From the NCBI GenBank assembly GCA_011523735.1, contig WTGB01000166.1:60504-124503 (forward strand): DNA of 64,000 bases, read 5' to 3'. This DNA is from Chloroflexota bacterium (GTDB taxonomy: Bacteria > Chloroflexota > Anaerolineae > Aggregatilineales > Phototrophicaceae). The notes under the pieces were generated by a model that was not told where the DNA came from, ran no database searches, and worked only from the letters and a program-made list of their open reading frames with translations. Made by a program: the position numbers and the translations under genes. Positions 34,561 to 42,358 of the stretch are shown here, one piece after another (the first letter of the stretch is position 1; every line of letters begins with the position of its first letter).

Positions 34561-34680
34561 GCTTGCATTCCTCGCTCTTCGCTCTGGCGATTCATTCTAG
34601 GGTTCCTTATCGCTCCTGAAAAGGGAGCGAGCTGATCGGGAGTGTATAGTTTGGTGGACTTGGCTCACACAAGATTGTGT

Positions 34681-34749
34681 GTAGGGGCGACTTACCAAGC
34701 CGCCCGAAATCGCGCCAGTCAATCGGGCGACCAACTTGGTCGTCCCTAC
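34681..34749. repeat. 69-base inverted-repeat element (MITE/REP-like)
   Basis: Left arm 34681-34706 begins GTAGGGGCGAC, and right arm 34724-34749 ends GGTCGTCCCTAC. The 26-base arms are imperfectly complementary around a 17-base loop. The right arm contains GGGCGACCAACTTGGTCG, shared with the palindrome at 4841-4861. It has no coding capacity. Confidence 0.65.
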
Positions 34750-34879
34750 AAACCTCGTTTGAAATAAGAATACATCCACCATGCTAGACACTTCTAGCTT
34801 GTCCTGCTTGCGCCGCCGGGGGCAGATTCGAACAACGCAAACTACCGTTTTCAACGATGTTCTGATGTTCGACCAATGC

Positions 34880-34885
34880 TATAAT
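34880..34885 (+). promoter_or_regulatory. Putative -10 box of the GT2 array
   Basis: TATAAT lies 38 bases before the first glycosyltransferase ATG. No strong -35 box is seen, and no Shine-Dalgarno precedes ATG 34924, so expression may be low or conditional. Confidence 0.45.
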
Positions 34886-34923
34886 CGCCCTGTGATTTCC
34901 TCTAGCCGCTAAAGCCAAGTCCC

Positions 34924-35883
34924 ATGCCCACTGTCTCTGTTGTCATGTCGGTGTACAATGGCGAAACATTCCTCGCCGAAGCCATCGACAGCATCCTGGC
35001 TCAAACATTGACAGATTTCGAATTCTTGATCGTGGATGACGGCTCACAGGACAACTCGGCGGAAATAATTCGCTCATACCAACAGCGCGACAGCCGCATC
35101 CGCTTTTTCCAGCTTGAGCGAAACATGGGCATAGCCGATGCCCGTAACCGAGCAATCGCCGAAGCCGCCGGCGAATACATAACCATAATGGACTGCGATG
35201 ACATCAGCCTGCCAGAGCGGCTGGAGAAGCAAGTTGCCTTCCTGCGAGCCAATCCCGAAATCGGCGTAGTTGGTGCCCGGGGACGGGCTGTAAGTGAAGA
35301 TTTGTCGACGCCGCTCTTCGAATTGAAAGTGCCAGAGAAACATTGTCTCATTGTATTTGCAACGCTTGTCGGCGTGAGTTTCATTTTTACTACGATCATG
35401 GTACGTGCGGCGCTTATCAAGGCCGTCGGCGGCTACCAACCCGGGAGACGCGCGGGCGAAGAGAGAGACTTGTGTTGGCGCCTGCTCTGGCATAGGCAGA
35501 TCGGACTCGCGAATATACCTGAGTTCCTTTATATTTATCGTCGCCATGAAAGCTCGCTTAGCCACAACCGCAATGAAGTATTGGAATCACAGCGACGGGA
35601 AACCCTTGCGGGCATTCTCCAGCAGCTTTGGGGCGAGGCGCCGGAAGCGACTTTGAACCGTTTTCTGCGCCTGCGTATGCAAGAGAAGCTCGGCTGGGCA
35701 GAACGACGAGCGGCAAAGAATGACATGTCTCGACTCATTGAATCTCTGATCGTCCATAACTTGGTTCATACTAGCGACAAACCGCTTCTTCTTGCGGAGA
35801 TGAACCGCCGATTGGAGGGAACGACCCCCCGCCTTTGGCAGCAATTCTGTCACTGGCGCAGACACCATTTCCAGCGCCAATAA
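34924..35883 (+). CDS. Family 2 glycosyltransferase, array member 1
   Basis: A 319-residue inverting GT2 of the GT-A fold, cytosolic and nucleotide-sugar-dependent. VSVVMSVYNGE opens the first strand, DDGS is at 38-41 (nucleotide binding), and DCDD at 90-93 is the DxD metal site. The last 20 residues (ending PRLWQQFCHWRRHHFQRQ) match other members of the array, whereas residues about 110-240 are distinctive. It uses GTAGGT-poor, lower-GC codons in the middle relative to the ends. It is the first of five tandem paralogs and is preceded by the only visible promoter of the set. The donor and acceptor are unknown; surface glycan extension is likely. Confidence 0.88.
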   Translation: MPTVSVVMSVYNGETFLAEAIDSILAQTLTDFEFLIVDDGSQDNSAEIIRSYQQRDSRIRFFQLERNMGIADARNRAIAEAAGEYITIMDCDDISLPERLEKQVAFLRANPEIGVVGARGRAVSEDLSTPLFELKVPEKHCLIVFATLVGVSFIFTTIMVRAALIKAVGGYQPGRRAGEERDLCWRLLWHRQIGLANIPEFLYIYRRHESSLSHNRNEVLESQRRETLAGILQQLWGEAPEATLNRFLRLRMQEKLGWAERRAAKNDMSRLIESLIVHNLVHTSDKPLLLAEMNRRLEGTTPRLWQQFCHWRRHHFQRQ

Positions 35884-35955
35884 TCGCCACTTTTCGTCAA
35901 AAGTCACAAGATCGGATAACAACCAGGAGATGTCAACAATAGCAGAAGCGAGCTC

Positions 35956-36915
35956 ATGCCGCTAATATCAGTCATCATGCCGGTGTATAACGGCGAACTC
36001 TATCTCGCCGAAGCCATCGACAGCATCTTGGCGCAAACCTTCACAGATTTCGAGTTGCTCATCGTGGACGATCGCTCGGAAGACAATTCGGCAGCGATAA
36101 TCCGCTCCTACGAGGAGCGCGACCCCCGTGTTCGCTTCTTCCAACTTGAGAAAAATCGTGGGCAAGCCGACGCGCGAAACAGAGGCCTCGCTTCTGCCAC
36201 AGGCGCATACATAACTAACATGGATTGCGACGATGTGAGCCTGCCAGCGCGCTTGGAGAAACAAGTCGCTTTCCTGCGCGCCCATCCCGATATCGACGGG
36301 GTCGGAACTTGCTGCCGGGTGATCAATGCCGAGTTGTCGACGACAAGCTTCGACTTCATGGTGCCGCCCCAGCATGCGCTTATCGCCTTGAATATGTTTT
36401 TCGGCGTGAGTTTTGTGGGCGCCACTGTCATGTTTCGCTCCGAGTTTCTCGCCGCGGTTGGCGGCTACAAACCGGGAACGCGAGTAAGCCCAGATCTCGA
36501 GCTCAGTTTGCGCCTGCTTTGGCAGACGCCGATAAAATTCGCCAATCTGCCCGAGAGGCTCTATATCTATCGCAAGCACGACAGCGCCCTTTCCACCGCC
36601 AGCACACGTGGTGGACTCGTGCAGGAAAGACGGATGCGCGCGCGCATGCTTCAGCAGCTTTGGGGCGAAGGACCAGCCGGGACCGTGGAGCGTTTTCAAC
36701 GTCTGCGTATGCAAGAGAGGCTCAACTGGGCGGAGCGACGAGCAGCCAAGAATGACCTTTGTCGGCTCATTGAGTCGCTGATCGCCCACAACTGGGTCGA
36801 GCCCGACGACAGGTCCCTGCTTATCGCCGAGGTGAACCGGCGACTGGAACAAGCCAGCCCGCGCCTCTGGCAGCAATTCTGTCACTGGCGCAGACACCAT
36901 TTCCAGCGCCAATAA
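35956..36915 (+). CDS. Family 2 glycosyltransferase, array member 2
   Basis: A 319-residue GT2 paralog, the same length as member 1. SVIMPVYNGELYLAEAIDSI opens the nearly constant N-terminus. The nucleotide-binding loop reads DDRS instead of DDGS, a single substitution not shared by the others. The DxD motif is DCDD at about 90-93. The C-terminal segment, PRLWQQFCHWRRHHFQRQ, is identical to that of member 1, and so is much of the 72-base spacer on both sides. The middle third, which determines acceptor or donor in this family, is divergent. Translation may be coupled through a conserved 11-codon upstream frame that overlaps this ATG. Confidence 0.88.
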   Translation: MPLISVIMPVYNGELYLAEAIDSILAQTFTDFELLIVDDRSEDNSAAIIRSYEERDPRVRFFQLEKNRGQADARNRGLASATGAYITNMDCDDVSLPARLEKQVAFLRAHPDIDGVGTCCRVINAELSTTSFDFMVPPQHALIALNMFFGVSFVGATVMFRSEFLAAVGGYKPGTRVSPDLELSLRLLWQTPIKFANLPERLYIYRKHDSALSTASTRGGLVQERRMRARMLQQLWGEGPAGTVERFQRLRMQERLNWAERRAAKNDLCRLIESLIAHNWVEPDDRSLLIAEVNRRLEQASPRLWQQFCHWRRHHFQRQ

Positions 36916-36987
36916 TCGCCACTTTTCGTCAAAAGTCACAAGATCTGATAACATCCAGGGTATGTCAGCAATAGCAGAAGCGATCTT

Positions 36988-37992
36988 ATGCCGCTAATAT
37001 CAGTCATCATGCCGGTGTATAACGGCGAACTCTATCTCGGCGAAGCCATCGACAGCATCCTGGCGCAAACCTTCACCGATTTCGAGTTGCTCATCGTGGA
37101 CGACGGCTCGGAAGACAATTCGGCAGCGATAATCCGCTCCTACGAAGAGCGCGACAGCCGCATTCGTTTCTTCCAACTCCCGCGGAACATGGGTTTGGCG
37201 GATGCGCGAAACCGCGGCATTGTCGCTGCGAAAGGCGGGTACATAACCTTTATGGATTGTGACGATGTCAGCCTGCCAGAGCGTCTGGATAAGCAAGCGA
37301 CCTTTCTGCGATCCAATCCTGAAATCGGCGCTGTCGGTACTTGCGCCCGGCTTGTAAACCATGACTTGTCCTCGCTGCTATATTATTATACTTTCCCACA
37401 GCAGCATGCTCTGATTGCTATGAATTGGTTTTTCCGCTTAAGTTTTTTGGGGGCTACGCTCATGCTGCGGCGAGAGTTCTTGCTCACTGTCGAAGGATAC
37501 GAACCCGGCCGGCGCGCAGTCGATGATCTTGAGTTGTTTGCGCGTTTGCTCCACAAAACACCAATCAAGTTCTCCAATCTGCCTGAAAATCTCTACCTTT
37601 ACCGCCAGTATGGTCAATCAAAGAGAAAAGTCCCCGGCACAAAAATACACGCTGCATACCTGGACTTAAGGAAGCGCGTACTGGAAAGCCTTTGGAACGA
37701 AGCGCCGGAGGCGACCCTGGAACGATTCTACCGATTGCGTAGACCTGAGAAACTGAGCTGGGCGCAGCGGAGAGCGGCAAAGCGGGACATAAAGCGGCTG
37801 ATCGAGTCAATGATCGAGCAGCAATGGGTCGAGTCCGACGATAAACCCTTGCTCCTTGCTGAAATGAATCGCCGTTTGGAACAAGCCAGCCCGCGCATCT
37901 GGCAGCAATTCTGTCATTGGCGGCGCCATCGTTTCCCGCGCCTGTTCCCGGATACGTTGCAACTGTATCAAGAGGACGGGCAAACCGAGTAG
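36988..37992 (+). CDS. Family 2 glycosyltransferase, array member 3
   Basis: A 334-residue GT2 paralog. The N-terminus is nearly identical to members 2, 4 and 5, with DDGS and DCDD motifs at the standard positions. The middle region (about 115-235), with YYYTFPQQHALIAMNWFF, is distinct. Its C-terminus differs in type: after WQQFCHWRRH it continues RFPRLFPDTLQLYQ, shared with member 5, and then adds EDGQTE. The 72-base spacer before it matches that between members 1 and 2. This pattern of swapped ends indicates recombination within the array. Confidence 0.88.
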   Translation: MPLISVIMPVYNGELYLGEAIDSILAQTFTDFELLIVDDGSEDNSAAIIRSYEERDSRIRFFQLPRNMGLADARNRGIVAAKGGYITFMDCDDVSLPERLDKQATFLRSNPEIGAVGTCARLVNHDLSSLLYYYTFPQQHALIAMNWFFRLSFLGATLMLRREFLLTVEGYEPGRRAVDDLELFARLLHKTPIKFSNLPENLYLYRQYGQSKRKVPGTKIHAAYLDLRKRVLESLWNEAPEATLERFYRLRRPEKLSWAQRRAAKRDIKRLIESMIEQQWVESDDKPLLLAEMNRRLEQASPRIWQQFCHWRRHRFPRLFPDTLQLYQEDGQTE

Positions 37993-38004
37993 AATATCAG
38001 ATCT

Positions 38005-38988
38005 ATGAAACATGAATCTACCCCCCAAGTGTCAGTCATCATGCCGGTGTACAACGGCGAACTCTATCTCGCCGAAGCCATCGAAAGCATCCTGGCGCAA
38101 ACCTTCACCGATTTCGAATTGCTCATCGTGGACGATGGCTCACAAGACGCCTCGGCAGAGATCATCCGCTCTTACGAAAAATTGGACGACCGTATCCGTT
38201 CCTTTCAGCACGAACGGAATATGGGGCAAGGTCCAGCATTGAATACGGGCCTCGCCGCGGCGGAAGGCGCATACCTAACTTACACGGATTGCGATGATGT
38301 TAACCTGCCGCAGCGCTTTCAAAAACAGGTGAACTTCTTGCAAGCGCACCCGGAAATCGGCGCTGTCGGCACTTGCGGTCGCGCTGTAAACCATAATCTG
38401 ACAGCGACGCTCTTCGATTTCATCGTGCCGCAACACCATGCGCTCATCACACTTAATCTGTTTCTCGGCGGAAGTTTCGTCGGCGCCACGATCATGTCGC
38501 GGTACGAGTTTATTAACGAAGTGGGCGGCCACACATCGGAAAGGATTTTGAGCCCAGATATCGATCTCTCAATGCGCCTGCTTTGGCATACGCCAATCAA
38601 GTTTGCTAACTTGCCAGACATCCTGATGCTCTACCGCCGGCATGATAAGGCAGTCACTATTTCCTCAGCGACGCAGGCCCATGCTGAAGAACGCGAGTTG
38701 AGAAGGTCTGTGTTGCAGCGGCTCTGGGGCAGCATACCGCCAGGCGCCGTCCACCGCTTCCAAAAGCTGCGTTTCCAGCACAAGCTCAACTGGGCGGAGC
38801 GGCGAGCGGCCAAGAAAGACCTCTGCCGGCTCATTGGGTCATTGATCGCCCACAACTTGGTTGACTCCGACGATAGACCTTTGCTCCTTGCTGAAATGAA
38901 TCGCCGTCTGGAACAAGCCAGCCCGCGTCTCTGGCAACAATTCTGTTATTGGCGGAGGCATCATTTTCAACTCCAATCCGACCAATAA
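38005..38988 (+). CDS. Family 2 glycosyltransferase, array member 4
   Basis: A 327-residue GT2 paralog. It starts with a short unique leader (MKHESTPQ) before VSVIMPVYNGELYLAEAI, so the N-terminus is five residues longer than in the others. DDGS and DCDD are intact, with an Asn after the DxD (DCDDVN in place of DCDDVS). The middle is divergent; the end, PRLWQQFCYWRRHHFQLQ, is of the member 1/2 type. Spacing to member 3 is only 12 bases, to member 5 46 bases. Same inferred function as its neighbours. Confidence 0.87.
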   Translation: MKHESTPQVSVIMPVYNGELYLAEAIESILAQTFTDFELLIVDDGSQDASAEIIRSYEKLDDRIRSFQHERNMGQGPALNTGLAAAEGAYLTYTDCDDVNLPQRFQKQVNFLQAHPEIGAVGTCGRAVNHNLTATLFDFIVPQHHALITLNLFLGGSFVGATIMSRYEFINEVGGHTSERILSPDIDLSMRLLWHTPIKFANLPDILMLYRRHDKAVTISSATQAHAEERELRRSVLQRLWGSIPPGAVHRFQKLRFQHKLNWAERRAAKKDLCRLIGSLIAHNLVDSDDRPLLLAEMNRRLEQASPRLWQQFCYWRRHHFQLQSDQ

Positions 38989-39034
38989 GGCGCGCTTTGA
39001 TGAGGCTCCATTCAAGACTGGAAGCGAAGAATCT

Positions 39035-40021
39035 ATGCCACTAGTCTCTGTTGTCATGCCGGTGTATAACGGCGAACTCTATCTCGCCGAAGCCATCGAC
39101 AGCATCCTGGCGCAAACCTTCACCGATTTCGAGTTGCTGGTCGTAGACGATGGCTCAACTGATGATTCGGCAGTGATAGTCCAGGCTTATGAAGAACGCG
39201 ACAGCCGCGTTCGTTTCTTCCAGCTTGAGCGGAATATGGGCGGAGGTGATGCGCGCAATCACGCCATTGCCTATGCCACAGGCAAATTAATCGCCCAAAT
39301 GGACTGCGATGATGTCAGCTTGCCGCCGCGCCTGGAAAAACAAGTGGGTTTCCTGCGCGCCCATCCCGATATCGGCGGAATCGGCGCTGGCGCGCATGTC
39401 CTCAACCATGATTTCACCACTTTGCTCTATAATCACGAGGCGCAAAGGGAGCATGCTCTGGTCGCGTGGTATTGGTTCATGGGCTATGCATTCTTACATC
39501 CCACGCACATGATCAGGCGAAACTATTTGGACGCCATCGGCGGTTACGAGCCGGGAAGACGCATCTGTGATGACCTTGACCTGCTCGCGCGTTTGCTGCA
39601 CCACACGCCAATAAGATTCGCGGGCTTGCCCGACTGTCTGCTGCTCATTCGCAAACATGATCAATCTAAGTTCCGCCGGCCTGCTCACATCGAACACGAG
39701 GAAGAGCGGAAAATAAAGCGCAGCAATCTGGAGCGCCTTTGGGGCGAAGCGCCGGAAGCGTCCATGGACCGCCTCTTTAGCCTGCGTTCGCGCGCCAAAC
39801 TTGGCTGGGCGGAACGGCGAGCGGCAAAGAATGACCTCCGACGGCTCATCGACGCTATGATCGCCCACAACTGGGTCGACGCCGACGATAAAACCTTGCT
39901 AATCGCTGAGATGAACCGGCGGCTGGAACAAGCCAGCCCCAGAATCTGGCAGCAATTCTGCCACTGGCGGCGCCATCGTTTCCCGCGCCTCTTCCCGGAT
40001 ACCTTCCAAATATATCAATAA
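39035..40021 (+). CDS. Family 2 glycosyltransferase, array member 5
   Basis: A 328-residue GT2 paralog, last in the array. The opening SVVMPVYNGELYLAEAIDSI, DDGS loop and DCDD motif are conserved. The middle is the most divergent part of the set (YNHEAQREHALVAWYWFMGY). The end, WQQFCHWRRHRFPRLFPDTFQIYQ, is almost the same as in member 3 and unlike its neighbour member 4. A hairpin-forming inverted repeat lies just after the stop (40034-40060). It probably acts on the same glycan system as members 1-4 with a different sugar or linkage. Confidence 0.87.
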   Translation: MPLVSVVMPVYNGELYLAEAIDSILAQTFTDFELLVVDDGSTDDSAVIVQAYEERDSRVRFFQLERNMGGGDARNHAIAYATGKLIAQMDCDDVSLPPRLEKQVGFLRAHPDIGGIGAGAHVLNHDFTTLLYNHEAQREHALVAWYWFMGYAFLHPTHMIRRNYLDAIGGYEPGRRICDDLDLLARLLHHTPIRFAGLPDCLLLIRKHDQSKFRRPAHIEHEEERKIKRSNLERLWGEAPEASMDRLFSLRSRAKLGWAERRAAKNDLRRLIDAMIAHNWVDADDKTLLIAEMNRRLEQASPRIWQQFCHWRRHRFPRLFPDTFQIYQ

Positions 40022-40033
40022 GACGTAGTTGCC

Positions 40034-40060
40034 CGACAGCCGTTCAATTTTGAACTGTCG
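40034..40060. repeat. Hairpin after the GT2 array
   Basis: The left strand carries CGACAG then TTCAA, the right TTGAACTGTCG; the centre includes GTTCAA-tt-TTGAAC (40042-40055). It could end the array transcript, though no T-run follows. The TATAAT of the next gene lies 16 bases further on. Confidence 0.45.
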
Positions 40061-40075
40061 CGGACTATAATCCCG

Positions 40076-40081
40076 CGCAGC
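40076..40081 (+). promoter_or_regulatory. Putative -10 box of the class V aminotransferase gene
   Basis: TATAAT 28 bases before ATG 40110. A TTGAAC at 40050-40055 gives a 20-base spacer, longer than usual. Confidence 0.4.
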
Positions 40082-40109
40082 GCCAAACCAATTACCAGAA
40101 AGCAACCTG

Positions 40110-41291
40110 ATGTCCACTGACAGCCTCTTGCAATGGCGCGAGGAATTCCCCATCCTCAGCCGCTGCAACTATCTCATCAGCAACTCTCTCGGCGCCATGC
40201 CCCGCGGCGTCTACGACAGCCTCAACAGCTACGCCGACACCTGGGCGGAGCAGGGCGTCGCCGCCTGGGGCAGCGGCTGGTTCGAGCTGCCCCAGACCGT
40301 TGGGAACAAGATCGCTCCCCTGATGGGCGCCCCTCCCGATTCCGTGCTCGCGCATCAGAATGCCAGTATCGCCAACAGCATCCTGCTGGGGAGCTTGGAC
40401 TTCAACGACCGGGCGCGGGACAAGGTCGTAATCACCGAGCTCGACTTCCCCAGCGATGTCTATGCCCTGCGCAGTTGGCTGCCCGGCCATATGCGCGTTC
40501 ACACCATACGCTCCCGCGACGGCATCAGCATCGACATTGACGAGCTGCTGGACGCTATCGACGAGCGGACGCGCCTCGTCAGCACCTCGCATGTCCTCTT
40601 CCGCAGCGCCTTCATCATGCCGGCGCAGGCCATCACGGAAAAAGCGCATCGGGTTGGCGCGCAGGTGCTCTTCAACGGCTACCACAGCGTCGGCGTCATC
40701 CCCGTCGATGTGAGCGCCTGGGATGTCGATTATTACATCGGCGGCGTCCTCAAATGGCTTTGCGGCGGACCAGGCGGAGTCTTCATGTACGTCCGTCCCG
40801 ACCTGCTTCCAACGCTGCATCCGAAAGTGACCGGTTGGTTCGCCAGCCGCGCCCCCTTCGCCTTTGACGTGGAGAAGCTGGACCTGCGCGAAGACGCCTA
40901 CCGCCTGATGAACGGCACGCCAGGCATCGCCTCCCTGCACGCTGTCCAGCCCGGTGTCGACATCATCGCCGAGATCGGCCTAAGCGCGATCCGCGACAAG
41001 TCAATGCGCCTGACCGCGCTCATCATCGAGCTGGCTGATGAACTGGGTTACGATGTGGTCTCGCCGCGTGATGCCGAGCGGCGGGCCGGCACCGTCACGG
41101 TCAATCCGCCGCATGCTTGGGAGGTGTCACAAGAACTGCTGGCGCGGGACATCATGATCGACTTCAGACCTAACGCGGGCATCCGCATTGCGCCGCATTT
41201 CTACAACTCCGAAGCGGAAGTGCGGGCGGCGCTGATGGCTATCGGCGAGATCCTCTCCGATGGCGCTTGGCGCAGACATGAACCATCGTAG
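40110..41291 (+). CDS. Class V aminotransferase-fold PLP protein (kynureninase/cysteine desulfurase-like)
   Basis: A 393-residue fold-type I PLP protein. The Schiff-base Lys is K215 in GGVLKWLCGG, and the family start LISNSLGAMP and HQNASIANS (PLP-phosphate region) are present. The residue that normally salt-bridges the PLP ring nitrogen (Asp in DxxQSVG/DLAHSAG) is Asn189 here, in FNGYHSVGVIPVDV; AAC is unambiguous. That change would weaken electron withdrawal by the cofactor, so activity may be altered or the protein may do another reaction. Related members are kynureninases and SufS-like desulfurases. It precedes an LLM oxidoreductase by 49 bases in the same direction. Confidence 0.8.
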   Translation: MSTDSLLQWREEFPILSRCNYLISNSLGAMPRGVYDSLNSYADTWAEQGVAAWGSGWFELPQTVGNKIAPLMGAPPDSVLAHQNASIANSILLGSLDFNDRARDKVVITELDFPSDVYALRSWLPGHMRVHTIRSRDGISIDIDELLDAIDERTRLVSTSHVLFRSAFIMPAQAITEKAHRVGAQVLFNGYHSVGVIPVDVSAWDVDYYIGGVLKWLCGGPGGVFMYVRPDLLPTLHPKVTGWFASRAPFAFDVEKLDLREDAYRLMNGTPGIASLHAVQPGVDIIAEIGLSAIRDKSMRLTALIIELADELGYDVVSPRDAERRAGTVTVNPPHAWEVSQELLARDIMIDFRPNAGIRIAPHFYNSEAEVRAALMAIGEILSDGAWRRHEPS

Positions 41292-41340
41292 GCGCGCCGG
41301 CAGCGGCATGGAATCCTGCAAATAACAGAGGAACACGGAT

Positions 41341-42270
41341 ATGGCTCAAATCGGCATCATGATTGAAGGACAGGACGGCTTGAATTGGGCGCGCTGGAAG
41401 CGATTGCTGCGGACGGCCGAGGACTGCGGCTATCAATGCGTCTTCCGCAGCGACCACTTCACCAACCCGCAGGGCGAGGACAAGGATTCGCTGGAACTGT
41501 GGATATCGCTGGCTTACGCGGCGACGCATACCAGCCGGATCGAGTTTGGGCCGCTGGTGGCGCCGGTGACTTTTCGCCATCCGAGCATGAACGCGCGCTA
41601 TGCGGCGGCGGTCGATGACCTCAGCGGCGGGCGTCTGGTGCTGGGCATGGGCGCTGGCTGGCAGGGGCGCGAACACAGCAAATTCGGCATCCCCTTCCAC
41701 GACTTTTCCACCCGTTACAGCATGCTGGAAGAAGCGCTGGAATTGACGCGGCGGTTGCTCCACGGCGACGCGCCGAGCGACTACCGAGGCTATCATTACC
41801 AGCTGGAAGACGCTATCCTGCTGCCGCGGCCGGCGCGCCCGGGCGGACCGCCCATTCTTATCGGCGGCAACGGTCCCAAGAAGACGCTGCCCTTGGCTGC
41901 CCGCTTCGCCGACGAATGGAACGCGGTTTACCTCAACTTGGCGACCTATAAGGAACGCCGCGGCTTGATGGAGGAATACTTGGCTGAAGAGGGCCGCGCC
42001 TCCGACTCGCTGATGTATTCGCTGATGACCCGCGTGATCTATCGGCCCACGCAGGCGCAGTTGGATGCCTTCCTGCATGAGAGCGGCCTCAGTGACGATG
42101 CCCTGAGCGCGGGCGCGATAATTGTCGGCACGGCGACTGAAGTGATTGACCAAATAGTCGCGCGGGTCGAAGCCGGCGTCGAGCGCTTCATGCTGCAGTG
42201 GATGGAACTGGATGACATGGAGAATCTGGAACTGCTGGCGCGGGATGTGCTGCCGCAGTTTGGGGGATGA
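41341..42270 (+). CDS. LLM-class flavin (F420-type) oxidoreductase
   Basis: A 309-residue TIM-barrel oxidoreductase of the luciferase-like monooxygenase superfamily, using FMN or F420. GLNWARWKRLLRTAEDCGY and SDHF near the N-terminus, VAPVTFRHP at strand 3, and LVLGMGAGWQGREHSKFG are characteristic, as is ILIGGNGPKKTLPLAARFAD toward the C-terminal half. F420-dependent members are common in Chloroflexota and actinobacteria, but cofactor choice cannot be settled from the sequence. It is likely co-transcribed with the class V aminotransferase upstream and is separated from the convergent epimerase by a double hairpin region. Confidence 0.85.
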   Translation: MAQIGIMIEGQDGLNWARWKRLLRTAEDCGYQCVFRSDHFTNPQGEDKDSLELWISLAYAATHTSRIEFGPLVAPVTFRHPSMNARYAAAVDDLSGGRLVLGMGAGWQGREHSKFGIPFHDFSTRYSMLEEALELTRRLLHGDAPSDYRGYHYQLEDAILLPRPARPGGPPILIGGNGPKKTLPLAARFADEWNAVYLNLATYKERRGLMEEYLAEEGRASDSLMYSLMTRVIYRPTQAQLDAFLHESGLSDDALSAGAIIVGTATEVIDQIVARVEAGVERFMLQWMELDDMENLELLARDVLPQFGG

Positions 42271-42294
42271 CCACAGAGAAAGAAGATTGTAAAA

Positions 42295-42350
42295 GCGACT
42301 CAGTCAGTCGCCCGCCGCAATCACAGTCCGCGCCCCCCGGTTGCCAACCG
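42295..42350. terminator. Convergent-gene hairpin region (possible bidirectional terminator)
   Basis: GCGACT-cagtc-AGTCGC (42295-42311) and CGGTT-gcc-AACCG (42338-42350) are two perfect short hairpins in the 88-base gap between convergent stops at 42270 and 42359. AAAA precedes the first, so it has a U-tract for leftward transcription. Confidence 0.45.
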
Positions 42351-42358
42351 CGCCGCCC

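Larger units (their letters stand above)
34561..34923. other. 363-base intergenic region before the GT2 array
   Basis: No gene is visible. The stretch holds the 69-base inverted-repeat element at 34681-34749 and the -10 box of the glycosyltransferase array at 34880-34885. Nothing else stands out. Confidence 0.6.

Noticed and set aside
35968..36954. Long minus-strand frames under the GT2 array
   Set aside because: They recur in each paralog because the paralogs are similar; composition follows the antisense of conserved GT2 motifs.
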